A stretch of 27,447 nucleotides of DNA from Symbiodinium natans (GCA_905221605.1 CAJNDS010002514.1:356914-384360), one strand, 5' to 3'. Shown: positions 1-7,402, counted from the stretch's first letter. The notes: generated by a model from the letters alone, not told the origin. Translations and numbers: made by a program.

Positions 1-321
1 GATGCAGCGGGGGAGGGGTTATGGCGCTTGCTGGTGCACTCAATCCAAGTCGTGGAGGATGGGGAGGGTTGGGGAATGGGGTCGTCGTGTTGTTGCCCGC
101 CTCGAAGTACTGTGGCAAAGACTGCGAGCTTCTGGGCAAGGCCACATTCTCCAAGCTCTGGTTGGAGCCACATTGTCCAAGCTCATGGTGTGCTAGTTGC
201 CGAGTATCCCCACATTGTCCAAGCTCTGGAGGAAATCGTGTCTGAAGCTCTGGGACCGCGGGTTTAGAAGTTGACGACGTCGTGGATGTCGTACTGCTGC
301 TGGAACGGGGTTTCGGGTTTC

Positions 322-346
322 GGGGTTAGGGTTTAGGGTTTAGGGT
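322..346 (+). repeat. Short interstitial TTTAGGG tract
   Basis: About three units of GGGTTTA/TTTAGGG on the plus strand. TTTAGGG is the Arabidopsis-type telomere repeat, also used by many algae and by dinoflagellates. It is too short and too internal to be a chromosome end here. It faces the CCCTAAA tract at 486-520. Confidence 0.75.
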
Positions 347-485
347 CACAGATGGCGTAGTCGTGCTGCTCGTTTTAGGTGCTCCAGGCGCTCGACGTGC
401 TGGTGCCGGTGCTGCTTGTGGACGTAGAAGTTGACAACGTCTAGCTGGATGAGCTGGTGCTCGAGGACGTCGAAGTCGAAGATGC

Positions 486-520
486 AAACCTTAAACCCTA
501 AACCCTAAACCCTAAACCCT
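486..520 (-). repeat. Short interstitial telomere-like tract (CCCTAAA on plus)
   Basis: Four to five CCCTAAA units, so the G-rich strand is the minus strand, opposite to the tract at 322-346. The same pairing (G-rich tract, 80-140 bp of GACGT-rich DNA, then C-rich tract) recurs at 4479-4623. Confidence 0.8.
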
Positions 521-531
521 GCTGCTGGATG

Positions 532-610
532 ACGTAGATGTGGCCGAAGTTGGCGTTGATGAAGTTGACGTGGACGAACTGGAAGTCGAAGAGGTTGATG
601 TAGTGGATGT
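532..610 (+). repeat. Acidic/valine minisatellite unit, copy 1
   Basis: Copy 1 of a roughly 75-bp unit whose plus-strand reading is an alternating acidic/valine string (VDVAEVGVDEVDVDELEVEE). Copies 2 and 3 are at 2204-2278 and 4631-4710. Each follows a CCCTAAA tract. Whether it was ever translated is unclear. Confidence 0.6.
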
Positions 611-754
611 CAAGCTCAGGGACCGCAAGGTGGTAGGCAAGGTAAATTTCTTCAAACTTTGGTTGAAATCGTCGTTTTGTTGCCCGCCTCGAAGTACTGT
701 GGCAAAGACTGCGAGCTTCTGGTCAAGGCCACATTCTCCAAGCTCTGGTACTGG

Positions 755-1082
755 TGGAGATGTACATGTCCTTGAAGCTGTCGGGTGGCGTCGTTTGTCT
801 CAGTGCCGTGTAGGTGATGGCGTTGTTGACATTGATGTACCATCCTTCATACTCCTTGAAGTATGATGGGTCCAGGACTTTGTGGACGGCGAACTTCTCC
901 GTGTAGTATGATGGCACCATGTGGTACGTGTCATCGATGTAGTTGTACCTTTTGTAGAAGGGTTCCATGACGTGGCGTGGTTTTCTGCGCAGGTGCTCCA
1001 TGTCCAGTTCGTGTTCATCCATGAAGATCACGTGGAAGGGACCGGTCAGGAAGTCCAGTACGTGGCTCCACATGTTGGGTTC
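755..1082 (-). pseudogene. Decayed N-terminal fragment of the 449-aa element ORF
   Basis: The minus-strand translation closely matches the start of the 449-aa ORF at 11348-12697. Shared stretches include NMWSH(V/I)LDFLTGP, HVIFMDEHEL, EPFY(K/Q)RYNY, DPSYFK(E/A)YEGW and NAITY. Only about the first 105 residues are present. The match then breaks off at 755 into FNIP debris and at 1082 into unrelated DNA. This is a truncated, older copy of part of the large element on the right. Confidence 0.85.
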
Positions 1083-1160
1083 GGGATATTGCGGGTGGTA
1101 GGTTGGCGCCGATACTCGTGGTCCTGCCTCGTCGGTGGCATGGGTCTTGGGGTTTAGGGT

Positions 1161-1345
1161 AGATGAATGAAGCTTATCATGATGCGTGAAGGAACTGGGC
1201 TCGCACTTGGTCTCCATTCTTTTGCTCACTCCAAGCCAAGCGTCGGAGGTAGGTGAAATAGAGCAGGAATCGTTTTTGGTGAAAACAAATTGACCAAAGA
1301 GTTAAAATGGTACTGGTTGCTGGGATGGCGCTGATCACGTTGATG
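1161..1345. repeat. Copy of the element's conserved noncoding segment
   Basis: This aligns, with roughly 80-85% identity by eye, to 15241-15425, which lies between the 261-aa and 292-aa ORFs of the element. The best block runs from ttgctcactccaagccaagc to the gaaaacaaa-ttgaccaaag region. It lies between two coding fragments of the same element, so the older copy has lost most of its interior. Confidence 0.8.
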
Positions 1346-1785
1346 TCCTCCTCGTGTGGTCGGCGGGTTCTGCTCGTCGTAGTGGGGGTGTTGGGGACAG
1401 GGCGGTGGGGTGACCGGGAAAGGTGCATGTGTCGCGTAGATCTGGAGCTCCTGGGGAATGCTGGGCTGGGCTCGTAGGAGGTTCTGCTGCGACTTCTGGC
1501 GCGGTGTGTGACGAAGGCGTCCACTTGGTGTTGGTCAACAGGAGGTTGGGGCAGGAGGTTGGGATTGCACTGGAGAGGCCCTGGCGTGGCTCTGAAGCAA
1601 AGGTGCAACGACTTTTTTGAGCATGCCGGGGATGCACATGAACATCTCCGTCACCTGGGAAGTTGCCGTCGATGGTGTGGAGGAAGAGGGTTGTTCCGGG
1701 ACTTGGCGAGGTTGCTGATGTTCTCAGTGAGGGGGAAGTTGTCCTCGTTGAAGATCTTCCTGACGTGCGTCTGATGTCTGCGCGT
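1340..1785 (-). pseudogene. Decayed internal fragment of the 911-aa element ORF
   Basis: The minus-strand sequence matches about 25480-25921 of the 911-aa gene. In the correct frames it reads RSRSRTSYEPSPAFPRSSRS and KKVVAPLLQSHARA, against RSRSRTTYEPSPAHPRSTRS and EKVVAPLLQSHARA in the intact gene. Frameshifts break the reading frame, so different parts appear in different frames. The fragment corresponds to about residues 335-470 (linker plus SR-rich region). It is a remnant of an older element copy. Confidence 0.8.
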
Positions 1786-2143
1786 TCATGCTTTGGTTGA
1801 GATCCCTTCCCTGGTTCAGTGACTGCAAGCTGCCAGGCAACATGATATTCTGCAAGCTCTGGTTGCAACGTCGTGGATGTCGTACTGCTATTGGAAAGGG
1901 TTTTCGGGGTCGGGGAAGAGGGTTTAGGGTCACTCGACGTGCTGGTGCTGGTGCAGCTTGTGGACGTAGAAGTTGACGACATCTAGCCGTAGATGTCGAA
2001 CTGCTATTGGAAAGGGGTTTCGGGGTTGGGGTGGAGGGTTGAGGGTCACTCGACGTGCTGGTGCTGGTGCAACTTGTGGACGTAGAAGTCGACGACGTCT
2101 AGCTGGATGAGCTGGTGCTCTATGACGTCGGAGTCGAGGATGC

Positions 2144-2190
2144 AAACCCTAAAACCCTAAACCCCAAACCCAAAACCCTATACCCTAAAC
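2144..2190 (-). repeat. Degenerate CCCTAAA telomere-like tract
   Basis: Imperfect CCCTAAA/CCCCAAA units, degenerate relative to the tracts at 486-520 and 4594-4623. It precedes minisatellite copy 2, as the other two tracts precede their copies. Confidence 0.65.
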
Positions 2191-2280
2191 GCTGCTGCTG
2201 GTTGACGTAGATGTGGCCGAAGTTGGCGTTGATGAAGTTGACGTGGACGAGCTGGAAGTCGAAGAGGTTGATGTGGAGAT

Positions 2281-2360
2281 GTTGGTGAGGATCTCCATGT
2301 ACTCCTTGAGGTCGTAGAGAGTTGTGCTATAATCGCGGGGGTCGACCGGGGCAGGGTTCC
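2281..2360 (-). repeat. 80-bp block flanking the FNIP array, copy 1
   Basis: This matches 3730-3809 closely. On the minus strand both copies read in frame as a similar peptide of about 26 residues containing NPAPVD and STTLY and ending with MEILTN. Conservation of the reading frame suggests a once-coding sequence. The two copies bracket the FNIP array in direct orientation. Confidence 0.7.
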
Positions 2361-2420
2361 ACAGTCTGGTCCACGCTAGCTAATCATAGCGCGTCTTGTA
2401 CTTTGGAGTGAACTAGTCGT

Positions 2421-3700
2421 CAAACGTCACCAAACGTCAACGTCTGCAGGGTGCTGGGCAGCTGGATCCCCGCCAAGCTTTGGTTAAACTCGTTGCCAAA
2501 CGTCAATGTCTGAATGGTGTTGGGCAGCTGGATCCCCGCCAAACTCTGGTTGAAGGCCCATCCAAACGTCAACGTCTACAGGCCGCTGGGGAACTAGATC
2601 TCCGCCAAGCTCTAGTTGAAGTTGGAGCCAAACGTCAACGTCTGCAGGCTGCTAGGCAGCTGGATCCCCGCCAAGCTCTGGTTGAAGTCGGAGCCAAACG
2701 TCAACGTCTGCAAGCTGCTGGGCAACTGGATCCCCGCCAAATTCTGGTTGAAGTCCCATGGAAACGTCAACGTCTGAAGGGTGTTGGGGAACTGGATTTC
2801 CGCCAAGCTCTGGTTGAAATTGTGGCCAAACGTCAACGTCTGTAAGGTGCTGGGCAGCTGGATCCCCACCAAACTCTGGTTGAAGTTCCATCCAAACGTC
2901 AACGTCTGCAGGATGCTGGGCAGCTGGATCTCCGCCAAGCTCTGGTTGAACCCGGAGCCAAATTTCAACATCTGCAGGCTGCTGTGCAGCAGGATCCCCG
3001 CCAAGCTCTGGTTGAACTTGTCGCCAAACGTCAATGTCTGCAGGGTGCTGGGCAGCTGGATCCCCGCCAAACTCTGGTTGAACTCCGTCAATGTCTGCAT
3101 GGTGCTGGGGAACTGGATCTCCGCCAAGCTCTGGTTAAACTTGTGGCCAAACGTCAACGTCTGTAGGGTGCTGGGCAGCTGGATCCCCGCCAAACTCTGG
3201 TTGAAGTTCCATCCAAACGTCAACGTCTGCAGGATGCTGGGCAGCTGGATCTCCGCCAAGCTCCGGTTGAACCTGGAGCCAAACTTCAACATCTGCAGGC
3301 TGCTGGGCAGCGGGATCCCCGCCAAGCTCTGATTGAACTTGTCGCCAAACGTCAACGTCTGCAGGGTGCTGGGCAGCTGGATCCCCGCCAAACTCTGGTT
3401 GAACTCGGAGCCAAACGTCCCTGTCTGCATGGTGCTGGGGAACTGGATCTCCGCCAAACTCTGGTTGAAGGCCCATCCAAACGTCAACGTCTGCAGGCCG
3501 CTGGGGAGCTGGAGTCCCGCCAAGCTCTGGTTGAAGTCGAAATCAAACGTCAACGTCTGCAGGGTGCTGGGCAGCTGGATCCCTGCCAAACTCTGGTCGG
3601 TGATGTTGTAGTCTGTGTCGTTGATCTTCCAGGCGATGTAGTCGTCCCCAGTAGGGCCAAAGGCCAGGCTGCAATCTATTAGAAAGGTTTTCGGGGTTAG
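2421..3700 (-). pseudogene. FNIP-type leucine-rich repeat gene, broken
   Basis: About 17 tandem 69-bp units encode 23-residue repeats of the form FNQSLAGIQLPSTLQTLTFG plus three variable residues. This is the FNIP/LRR repeat known from Dictyostelium and abundant in dinoflagellates, which forms a solenoid. The open part is 2612-3700. Its 5' end reads through FGPTGDDYIAWKINDTDYN, with no Met seen upstream. In the last units (2430-2611, 3' end of the reading direction) three CAG codons have become TAG, and the frame stops at 2609-2611. One repeat near 3090 is shortened (QTLTEFNQSLAG). I read it as a gene fragment or pseudogene. Neighbouring degenerate FNIP units (95-250, 660-755, 1790-1875, 3830-3870) suggest it was part of a larger repeat gene. 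Confidence 0.8.
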
Positions 3701-3939
3701 GGGAAGGGTTTAGGGTCACAGAAGACGTAGTTAGTGAGGATCTCCATGTGCTCCTTCGGGCCGTAGAGAGTGGTACTACAATCGTGGGAGTCGACCGGGG
3801 CCGGGTTTCACAGGCTGGTCTGGAAGCTCAAGGACTGCAAGCTGCCACGCATTGCGGCATTCTGCATGGTGTTGTGTTATAAGCAACTACTATGATGTCG
3901 ACAAAAAACTATTTCAGAAAACTAGTTATTACGGCGGTA
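3601..3939. other. FNIP gene margin and repeated blocks
   Basis: This holds the non-repeat start of the FNIP reading frame (to about 3700), a TTTAGGG-like motif (3694-3716), the second copy of the 80-bp block (3730-3809) and one more degenerate FNIP unit on the minus strand (3830-3870). After that the sequence is AT-richer, with no gene seen. Confidence 0.5.
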
Positions 3940-4281
3940 GCTTTGAACAAAAAGAAAGAAAAAGAAAAAGAAAGAAAAGGAAACAGAAAAAGTTGCCAAT
4001 CTCGCCGGGGGCTGGGTCACGACTAACAATCGAGGAACATACGGCACGCCGGCCGTCTTGCTGAGCATCGTTGGCACCCACATTAATGGGCCCGGCATGT
4101 TACTAGTGCAATGAAAACGATAGGACTTTTCATTCTCACTCGCCAGGTGAGCTCACATTTTTGGATTATCCTATGCGTCCGCACCGAAGTGAAGACTAAC
4201 ATAGGCAGCATGAACGCGTAGGAGCGAGGCTCCACCTACACCCGCGGCCCAAGGCGAGGGCGGGCTGGCTGTATAACACAC
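3940..4281 (-). repeat. Second copy of the element leader segment
   Basis: 4023-4281 aligns with 27019-27276 at about 96-97% identity with a single-base indel. A stretch of about 150 bases, from the cattctcactcgccagg region to ttttagtgct just beyond, is identical. Homology extends weakly left to 3940, where this copy has an AAAGAAAAAG-rich expansion absent from the other. In the intact element this segment lies just upstream of the first gene. Here it is followed by a diverged version of the terminal repeat (4282-4450). Confidence 0.85.
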
Positions 4282-4450
4282 TTTTTGTTTTAGTGCTCCA
4301 CATATTCATGTAGTTGGAGATCTGCTGGAGAAGGACATGCTCAAGCAAGCTGCCGAGGCGAACGTCCATGATGATGAGGTAGAGGGGTCACGAATGAAGC
4401 TTTATATGATATATCACCCTAAGCAAAGCAATGAACACGCTGAACTCGTT
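4282..4450. repeat. Diverged copy of the element terminal repeat
   Basis: This resembles 5600-5770 and 27277-27447 but with many substitutions. Shared blocks include tttttgttttagtgct, catgctcaagcaag, and gatgaggtagaggggtc with atgaagctttatatga. The leader and terminal repeat are adjacent here, as at 27019-27447, so this is the same 5' junction of another, partly decayed element copy. Confidence 0.75.
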
Positions 4451-4478
4451 CAAGGTACTCGAGGCGCTCGACGTGCTG

Positions 4479-4623
4479 TTAGGGTTTGGGGTTTAGGATT
4501 TAGGGCAAGGGTTTGCCGGTGCTGCTTGCGGACGTAGAAGTCGACGATGTCTAGCTTGATGAGCTGGTGCTCGATGACGTCGAGGTCGAGGTTTTAAACC
4601 CTAAACCCTAAACCCTAAACCCT
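4479..4623. repeat. Opposed telomere-like tracts around a GACGT-rich spacer
   Basis: A degenerate TTTAGGG tract (4479-4513) and a clean CCCTAAA tract (4594-4623) point in opposite directions, with 80 bp of the gtgctgcttgcggacgtag-type spacer between. The spacer is a diverged copy of that at 347-485 and of part of 1932-2143. Confidence 0.7.
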
Positions 4624-4630
4624 CCGCTGG

Positions 4631-4710
4631 ATAACGTAGATGTGGCTGAAGTAGACGTTGATGAAGTTAACGTGGACGAACTGGATGTCGAAGAGGTCGA
4701 TGTAGTGGAT
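4631..4710 (+). repeat. Acidic/valine minisatellite unit, copy 3
   Basis: Third copy of the unit at 532-610, again directly after a CCCTAAA tract and ending in gatgtagtggatgt. The plus-strand reading retains the DEVNVDELDVEEVDVVDV pattern with few non-synonymous changes. Confidence 0.55.
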
Positions 4711-4744
4711 GTTGTACTGCTACTGGAAGACATGGTCGTGCTGG

Positions 4745-4862
4745 ACATGCTCGGATCTGAGTGATGTGGGCAATGTCGTGCATGATCCCGTTCATGTAGC
4801 GGTAGCCGGTGCTGGAGGGGTCTGTGGGTGGTGGTGGGTCTTCAGCTGCAAAGGTGTGACAT
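4745..4862 (-). pseudogene. Short fragment of the 911-aa element ORF
   Basis: The minus-strand translation contains DPPPPTDPSSTGYRYMNGIM followed by HDIAHIT. It matches DPPPPMDPSSTGVRYMNDIM and HDIANLT at about residues 598-624 of the 911-aa protein. Only some 40 residues are preserved and both edges are abrupt. It is a third relic of the large element in the left flank. Confidence 0.8.
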
Positions 4863-4954
4863 GTCATGAATGCCGGGGTCTTGTAGTGGAGGGGGTCTTG
4901 GGGGTGCTGCAGCGGGGTGATCAGGACTGGCGTACGTGCACCGTAGGTCTGGAG

Positions 4955-5250
4955 CTGCGATGATGTCAAGCTCAAAGAATTCATCCATGCTTCATGCAGA
5001 ATCATGTTGGAAAAGCTGCGTTGTCACCAAAAGTGTTCACCCATGCATCATGCGCAACGAAAAGAAATGTTGAAGCGCAGGTACGTTTACACAGAGTGTG
5101 GGTGGGGCGTGGGGGCGTCTTCGTTGGCCGAGGACCCCCGCACCCCAGTCCACACTCTCCTCGGCCCCCTGCTGGTTTTCAAACGACAACTTGTTGATGT
5201 GCTCAAAAATGTTCCTGCTTGTTCACGAACCCGCATGTACAGCGGTGTGC
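4955..5250. repeat. Diverged duplicate of the element 3' region
   Basis: Blocks of this stretch match 6220-6563 in the same order: caagaattcacccatgc-like, gcaggtacg, tcttcgttgg, ccccctgctg and cccgcatgtacagcggtgtg. The copy ends in the CA tract that has expanded into the adjacent microsatellite. No gene is seen; open frames here continue into the microsatellite and are low-complexity. Confidence 0.65.
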
Positions 5251-5599
5251 CACACACACACACACAGACAACAGAGACACAGACACACAGAGACACAGAC
5301 ACACAGACACACAGACACAGACACACAGACACACAGACACACCACACAGACACACAGACACACAGACACACAGACACACAGACACACAGACACACAGACA
5401 CACAGACACACAGACACACAGACACACAGGCACACAGGCACACAGGCACACAGGCACACAGGCACACAGGCACACAGACACACAGACACACAGACACACA
5501 GACACACAGACACAGGCACACAGACACAGAGACACACACACAGACACAGAGACACACACACACACAGACACAGAGACACACACACAGACACAGAGACAC
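5251..5599. repeat. CACACAGA microsatellite at the element's 3' junction
   Basis: About 350 bp of an 8-bp unit (CACACAGA), with a run of the CACACAGG variant around 5425-5475 and CAGAGACA-type variants at both ends. It starts at the CA tract of a gtgtgccacacacac motif, which also exists unexpanded at 6549-6563. It ends at the first base of the terminal repeat (5600). All six frames are open through it simply because of the repeat; these are not genes. Confidence 0.95.
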
Positions 5600-5770
5600 T
5601 TTTTGTTTTCGTGCTTCCACATAAACTGGTAGATGGAGATGCTCCGAAGGTAGAGATGCTCAAGCAAGAGGTAGTAGAGGAGTCCGAAAGTGATGAGGTA
5701 GAAGGGTCGCGAATGAAGGTTTATATGAAATATACTATGAGGTACTTGAAATGTTCCTTCAACTGTGCTC
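5600..5770. repeat. Terminal direct repeat, left (3') copy
   Basis: Identical to 27277-27447 except for two substitutions (c/a near 5611 and t/c near 5685). The window ends inside the right copy, so the full repeat length is unknown and at least 171 bp. It begins with a T-run directly after the microsatellite. In the transcribed (minus) direction this is the end of the element. Confidence 0.92.
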
Positions 5771-6120
5771 ATCACGCTCAGATGCTCTGCAAGTCATGCT
5801 CTGATGCTCCACCACTCATGCTCAACCAAGTTTGCTCACCACGCTCAGAAGCTTGCTCACCACGCTCAGAAGCTCTACAATTCATGCTCTGATGCCCCAC
5901 AATTGATGCTGGCACAATTCTGCTCATCACGCTCAGATGCTCTGCAAGTCATGCTCTGATGCTACACACTTCATGCTCCCGCAACTCCGCTCATCGCGCT
6001 CCGATGCTCCACAGTGCATGCTCATATGCTCTAGCACTCATGTTCCGAACCTTCTCCATGCTTTCGTCCATCATCATGCTCGACATGTTCCATCACCATG
6101 CTAAAATGATATGCTCACGC
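5766..6120. repeat. Imperfect repeats of an ATGCTC/CGCTC motif
   Basis: Irregular short repeats built on (c/g)atgctc and cacgctcag. A 38-40 bp unit (gctcatcacgctcagatgct followed by ctgcaagtcatgctctgatgct) appears at about 5766 and again at about 5922, and 'caccacgctcagaagct' occurs twice near 5835-5870. It lies in the 3' noncoding part of the element. No coding sequence is supported. Confidence 0.7.
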
Positions 6121-6598
6121 AATTCTGCTCAGTTGCTATTCACAACACACAAGCTGAAAGCATCACGATCCACTCAAGCTTGATGGGCTCGAGGTCTTCT
6201 GGGGTTTGGGGTGTGTCATGCTCACGGCATCAAGAATTCACCCATGCTCAAATACCAAATGCCCAAAATGAAAATCTCGTTCTTGAAGGACTGGTTGAAG
6301 CAACAGCGATGATGCACCATACACAGCTTGCGTTACAGGACGTCTATAACCATCACTGCAGGTACGTCAACTCCGCGTCCGGAGTTGATTTCACCACCAT
6401 TGGTCAGTGTCTTCGTTGGCAGGAGACTGACCAAGGTGCTCCTGCCCCCTGCTGAACATCATGTGCAGAAAACTTGTTAGATCGCAAATTCATGCTTCTT
6501 TTCGCTCTCGTATGCAGTGCTTGTTGACGTTCCCGCATGTACAGCGGTGTGCCACACACACCCCTTTCGGGGCGACAAATGGATTGAGAGCATGGAAT
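6121..6598. other. 3' noncoding region of the element
   Basis: This lies between the end of the last ORF (6599) and the ATGCTC repeats. It contains the parent copy of the segment duplicated at 4955-5250, including gtgtgccacacacac (6549-6563), followed by a small ccccttt-cgggg inverted repeat. A 7-bp inverted pair (actccgc-gtc-cggagt) occurs near 6370-6384. No ORF with protein-like composition was found. Confidence 0.5.
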
Positions 6599-6970
6599 TC
6601 ACACGTAGAGGTAGTCCAAGTCCACGAACTTTTCAGCTCTTTGTTTGGCTTGTTTGTGCGGTGCCGTTAGCAGGTGGATTTCCCATTGTCGCACTGTTCT
6701 GGAAGCAATCCTGCAAATTGGACAGGCGAGATATCTGTCCTCCGTTGGGTGGCATTTCATCTTCTTGACCTTCCCGTACTTGTGATGCTTCCGATGTCGA
6801 TTGGGATTTGGACACGATCTGCTTCTGGGTGTATGGTAATCATCCCGTTTTTGGTACTTCAGGAGCATGTCCTGCACCCGCTTGGTGCTCTCCTCGTGAC
6901 TCATCACATACTCGAAGTCCGCCCTGGTCTGGATGTAGCGGGAGTGGTACATGATCTCGTGGCTGGTCAT
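6599..6970 (-). CDS. Small U1/matrin-type C2H2 zinc-finger protein (123 aa)
   Basis: The ORF starts at an ATG (6970), with an in-frame TAA just upstream, and ends in TGA. Residues 83-105 form Cys-x2-Cys-x12-His-x5-His (C83, C86, H99, H105), the spacing of U1-like/matrin zinc fingers that bind RNA or double-stranded nucleic acid. Before it is a very basic stretch (about 49-72, rich in Arg, Lys and His: RHRKHHKYGKVKKMK), a likely nuclear or nucleic-acid-binding segment. The finger is near the C-terminus. It is the last gene of the element array. A role in binding element RNA is inference. The overall protein is otherwise unrecognised. Confidence 0.7.
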   Translation of the reverse strand: MTSHEIMYHSRYIQTRADFEYVMSHEESTKRVQDMLLKYQKRDDYHTPRSRSCPNPNRHRKHHKYGKVKKMKCHPTEDRYLACPICRIASRTVRQWEIHLLTAPHKQAKQRAEKFVDLDYLYV

Positions 6971-7083
6971 GGGATCGTGTTGCCGATGTTAAGGAGGCGC
7001 GTGTAGCAAGGTGATGGGAACAGCTACTCTTTATGCAAAGCAGCTGCACATGACGATCACAAGGCAGCAAATCAAAGAAAATG

Positions 7084-7347
7084 TTACATCGACTTACGGC
7101 TCCAGTCTCTTTCGTTCGACAAATGATTCGCACACACTAGGATGACATTGCACAGACACTTGACGCTCAGCATCGAGGGCAGCTGTTTGACGCTTGTTCT
7201 GTGGTTCATCTGGTCGTGGAATAACCCTGTGTGAAACTGCGTCGAACACTGATTGTCAGACGTTTTGGCGCAATTGCACACTCTCTCAAAACTGAAAGAT
7301 GCTCTGCATGCGTTAAAGTCCGCGTCGGTGGTGCATCTAAGCCGCAT
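7084..7347 (-). CDS. Possible small Cys-rich ORF (87 aa)
   Basis: An ATG-started frame of 87 residues with eight cysteines (for example CNCAKTSDNQC and VKCLCNVILVCANH) fills the gap between the 184-aa and 123-aa ORFs, on the same strand. A GTAAGT occurs near its end, so part of it could also be an exon or intron edge. No family is recognised and the composition is only weakly protein-like; it may be noncoding. Nothing else was seen in 7010-7402. Confidence 0.25.
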   Translation of the reverse strand: MRLRCTTDADFNACRASFSFERVCNCAKTSDNQCSTQFHTGLFHDQMNHRTSVKQLPSMLSVKCLCNVILVCANHLSNERDWSRKSM

Positions 7348-7402
7348 GTTCCTACTCAGCGCCCATAAGGTCTGATGCCAATGGGGGATGGGGTTGAGGA
7401 TA

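Larger units (their letters stand above)
1..720. other. Left flank: FNIP debris, telomere-like tracts, minisatellite
   Basis: No intact gene is visible. On the minus strand, 95-250 and 660-755 read as degenerate FNIP/LRR units (NQSLENVALPRSSQSLPQYF), and the two stretches share a nearly identical block beginning cgaagtactgtggcaaagac. Between them are a TTTAGGG tract (322-346), an oppositely oriented CCCTAAA tract (486-520) and GACGT/GAAGT-rich DNA. The short open frames across this stretch have low-complexity composition and no recognisable domain. I read it as decayed repeat-gene sequence. Confidence 0.5.
1786..2420. other. Mosaic of FNIP debris, minisatellite and telomere-like DNA
   Basis: On the minus strand, 1790-1875 reads as one or two FNIP-like repeats (NQSLQNIMLPGSLQSLNQGR). 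Then come two tandem copies (about 1876-1980 and 1985-2110) of a unit starting actgctattggaaaggg and containing gtgctggtgctggtgca. A CCCTAAA-like tract follows (2144-2190), then minisatellite copy 2 (2204-2278) and an 80-bp block (2281-2360) that recurs at 3730-3809. No intact gene is supported. Confidence 0.55.

Noticed and set aside
2430-2611. TAG read as glutamine (altered genetic code)
   Set aside because: Three TAGs replace CAG in the FNIP array, but the element ORFs have no internal TAG and two of them (893-aa and 301-aa) end in TAG. Nonsense mutation is the simpler reading.
2421-3600. Regular 69-bp repeats resembling a CRISPR array
   Set aside because: There are no unique spacers. The repeats encode a continuous FNIP/LRR solenoid with protein-level periodicity, in a eukaryotic context.
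5631-5650. Hammerhead-like motif in the terminal repeat (ggag-atg-ctccgaag)
   Set aside because: PLE pseudo-LTRs often carry hammerhead ribozymes, and this stem plus GAAG recalls the core. However, CUGANGA is absent and GAAA is replaced by GAAG, so it is not supported by eye. A covariance-model search would decide.
5087-5892. Several long overlapping open frames across the CACAGA repeat
   Set aside because: Both strands and all frames stay open because the 8-bp unit has no stop in any frame. The products are pure Thr/His/Gln or Cys/Val/Ser repeats, so these are not genes.
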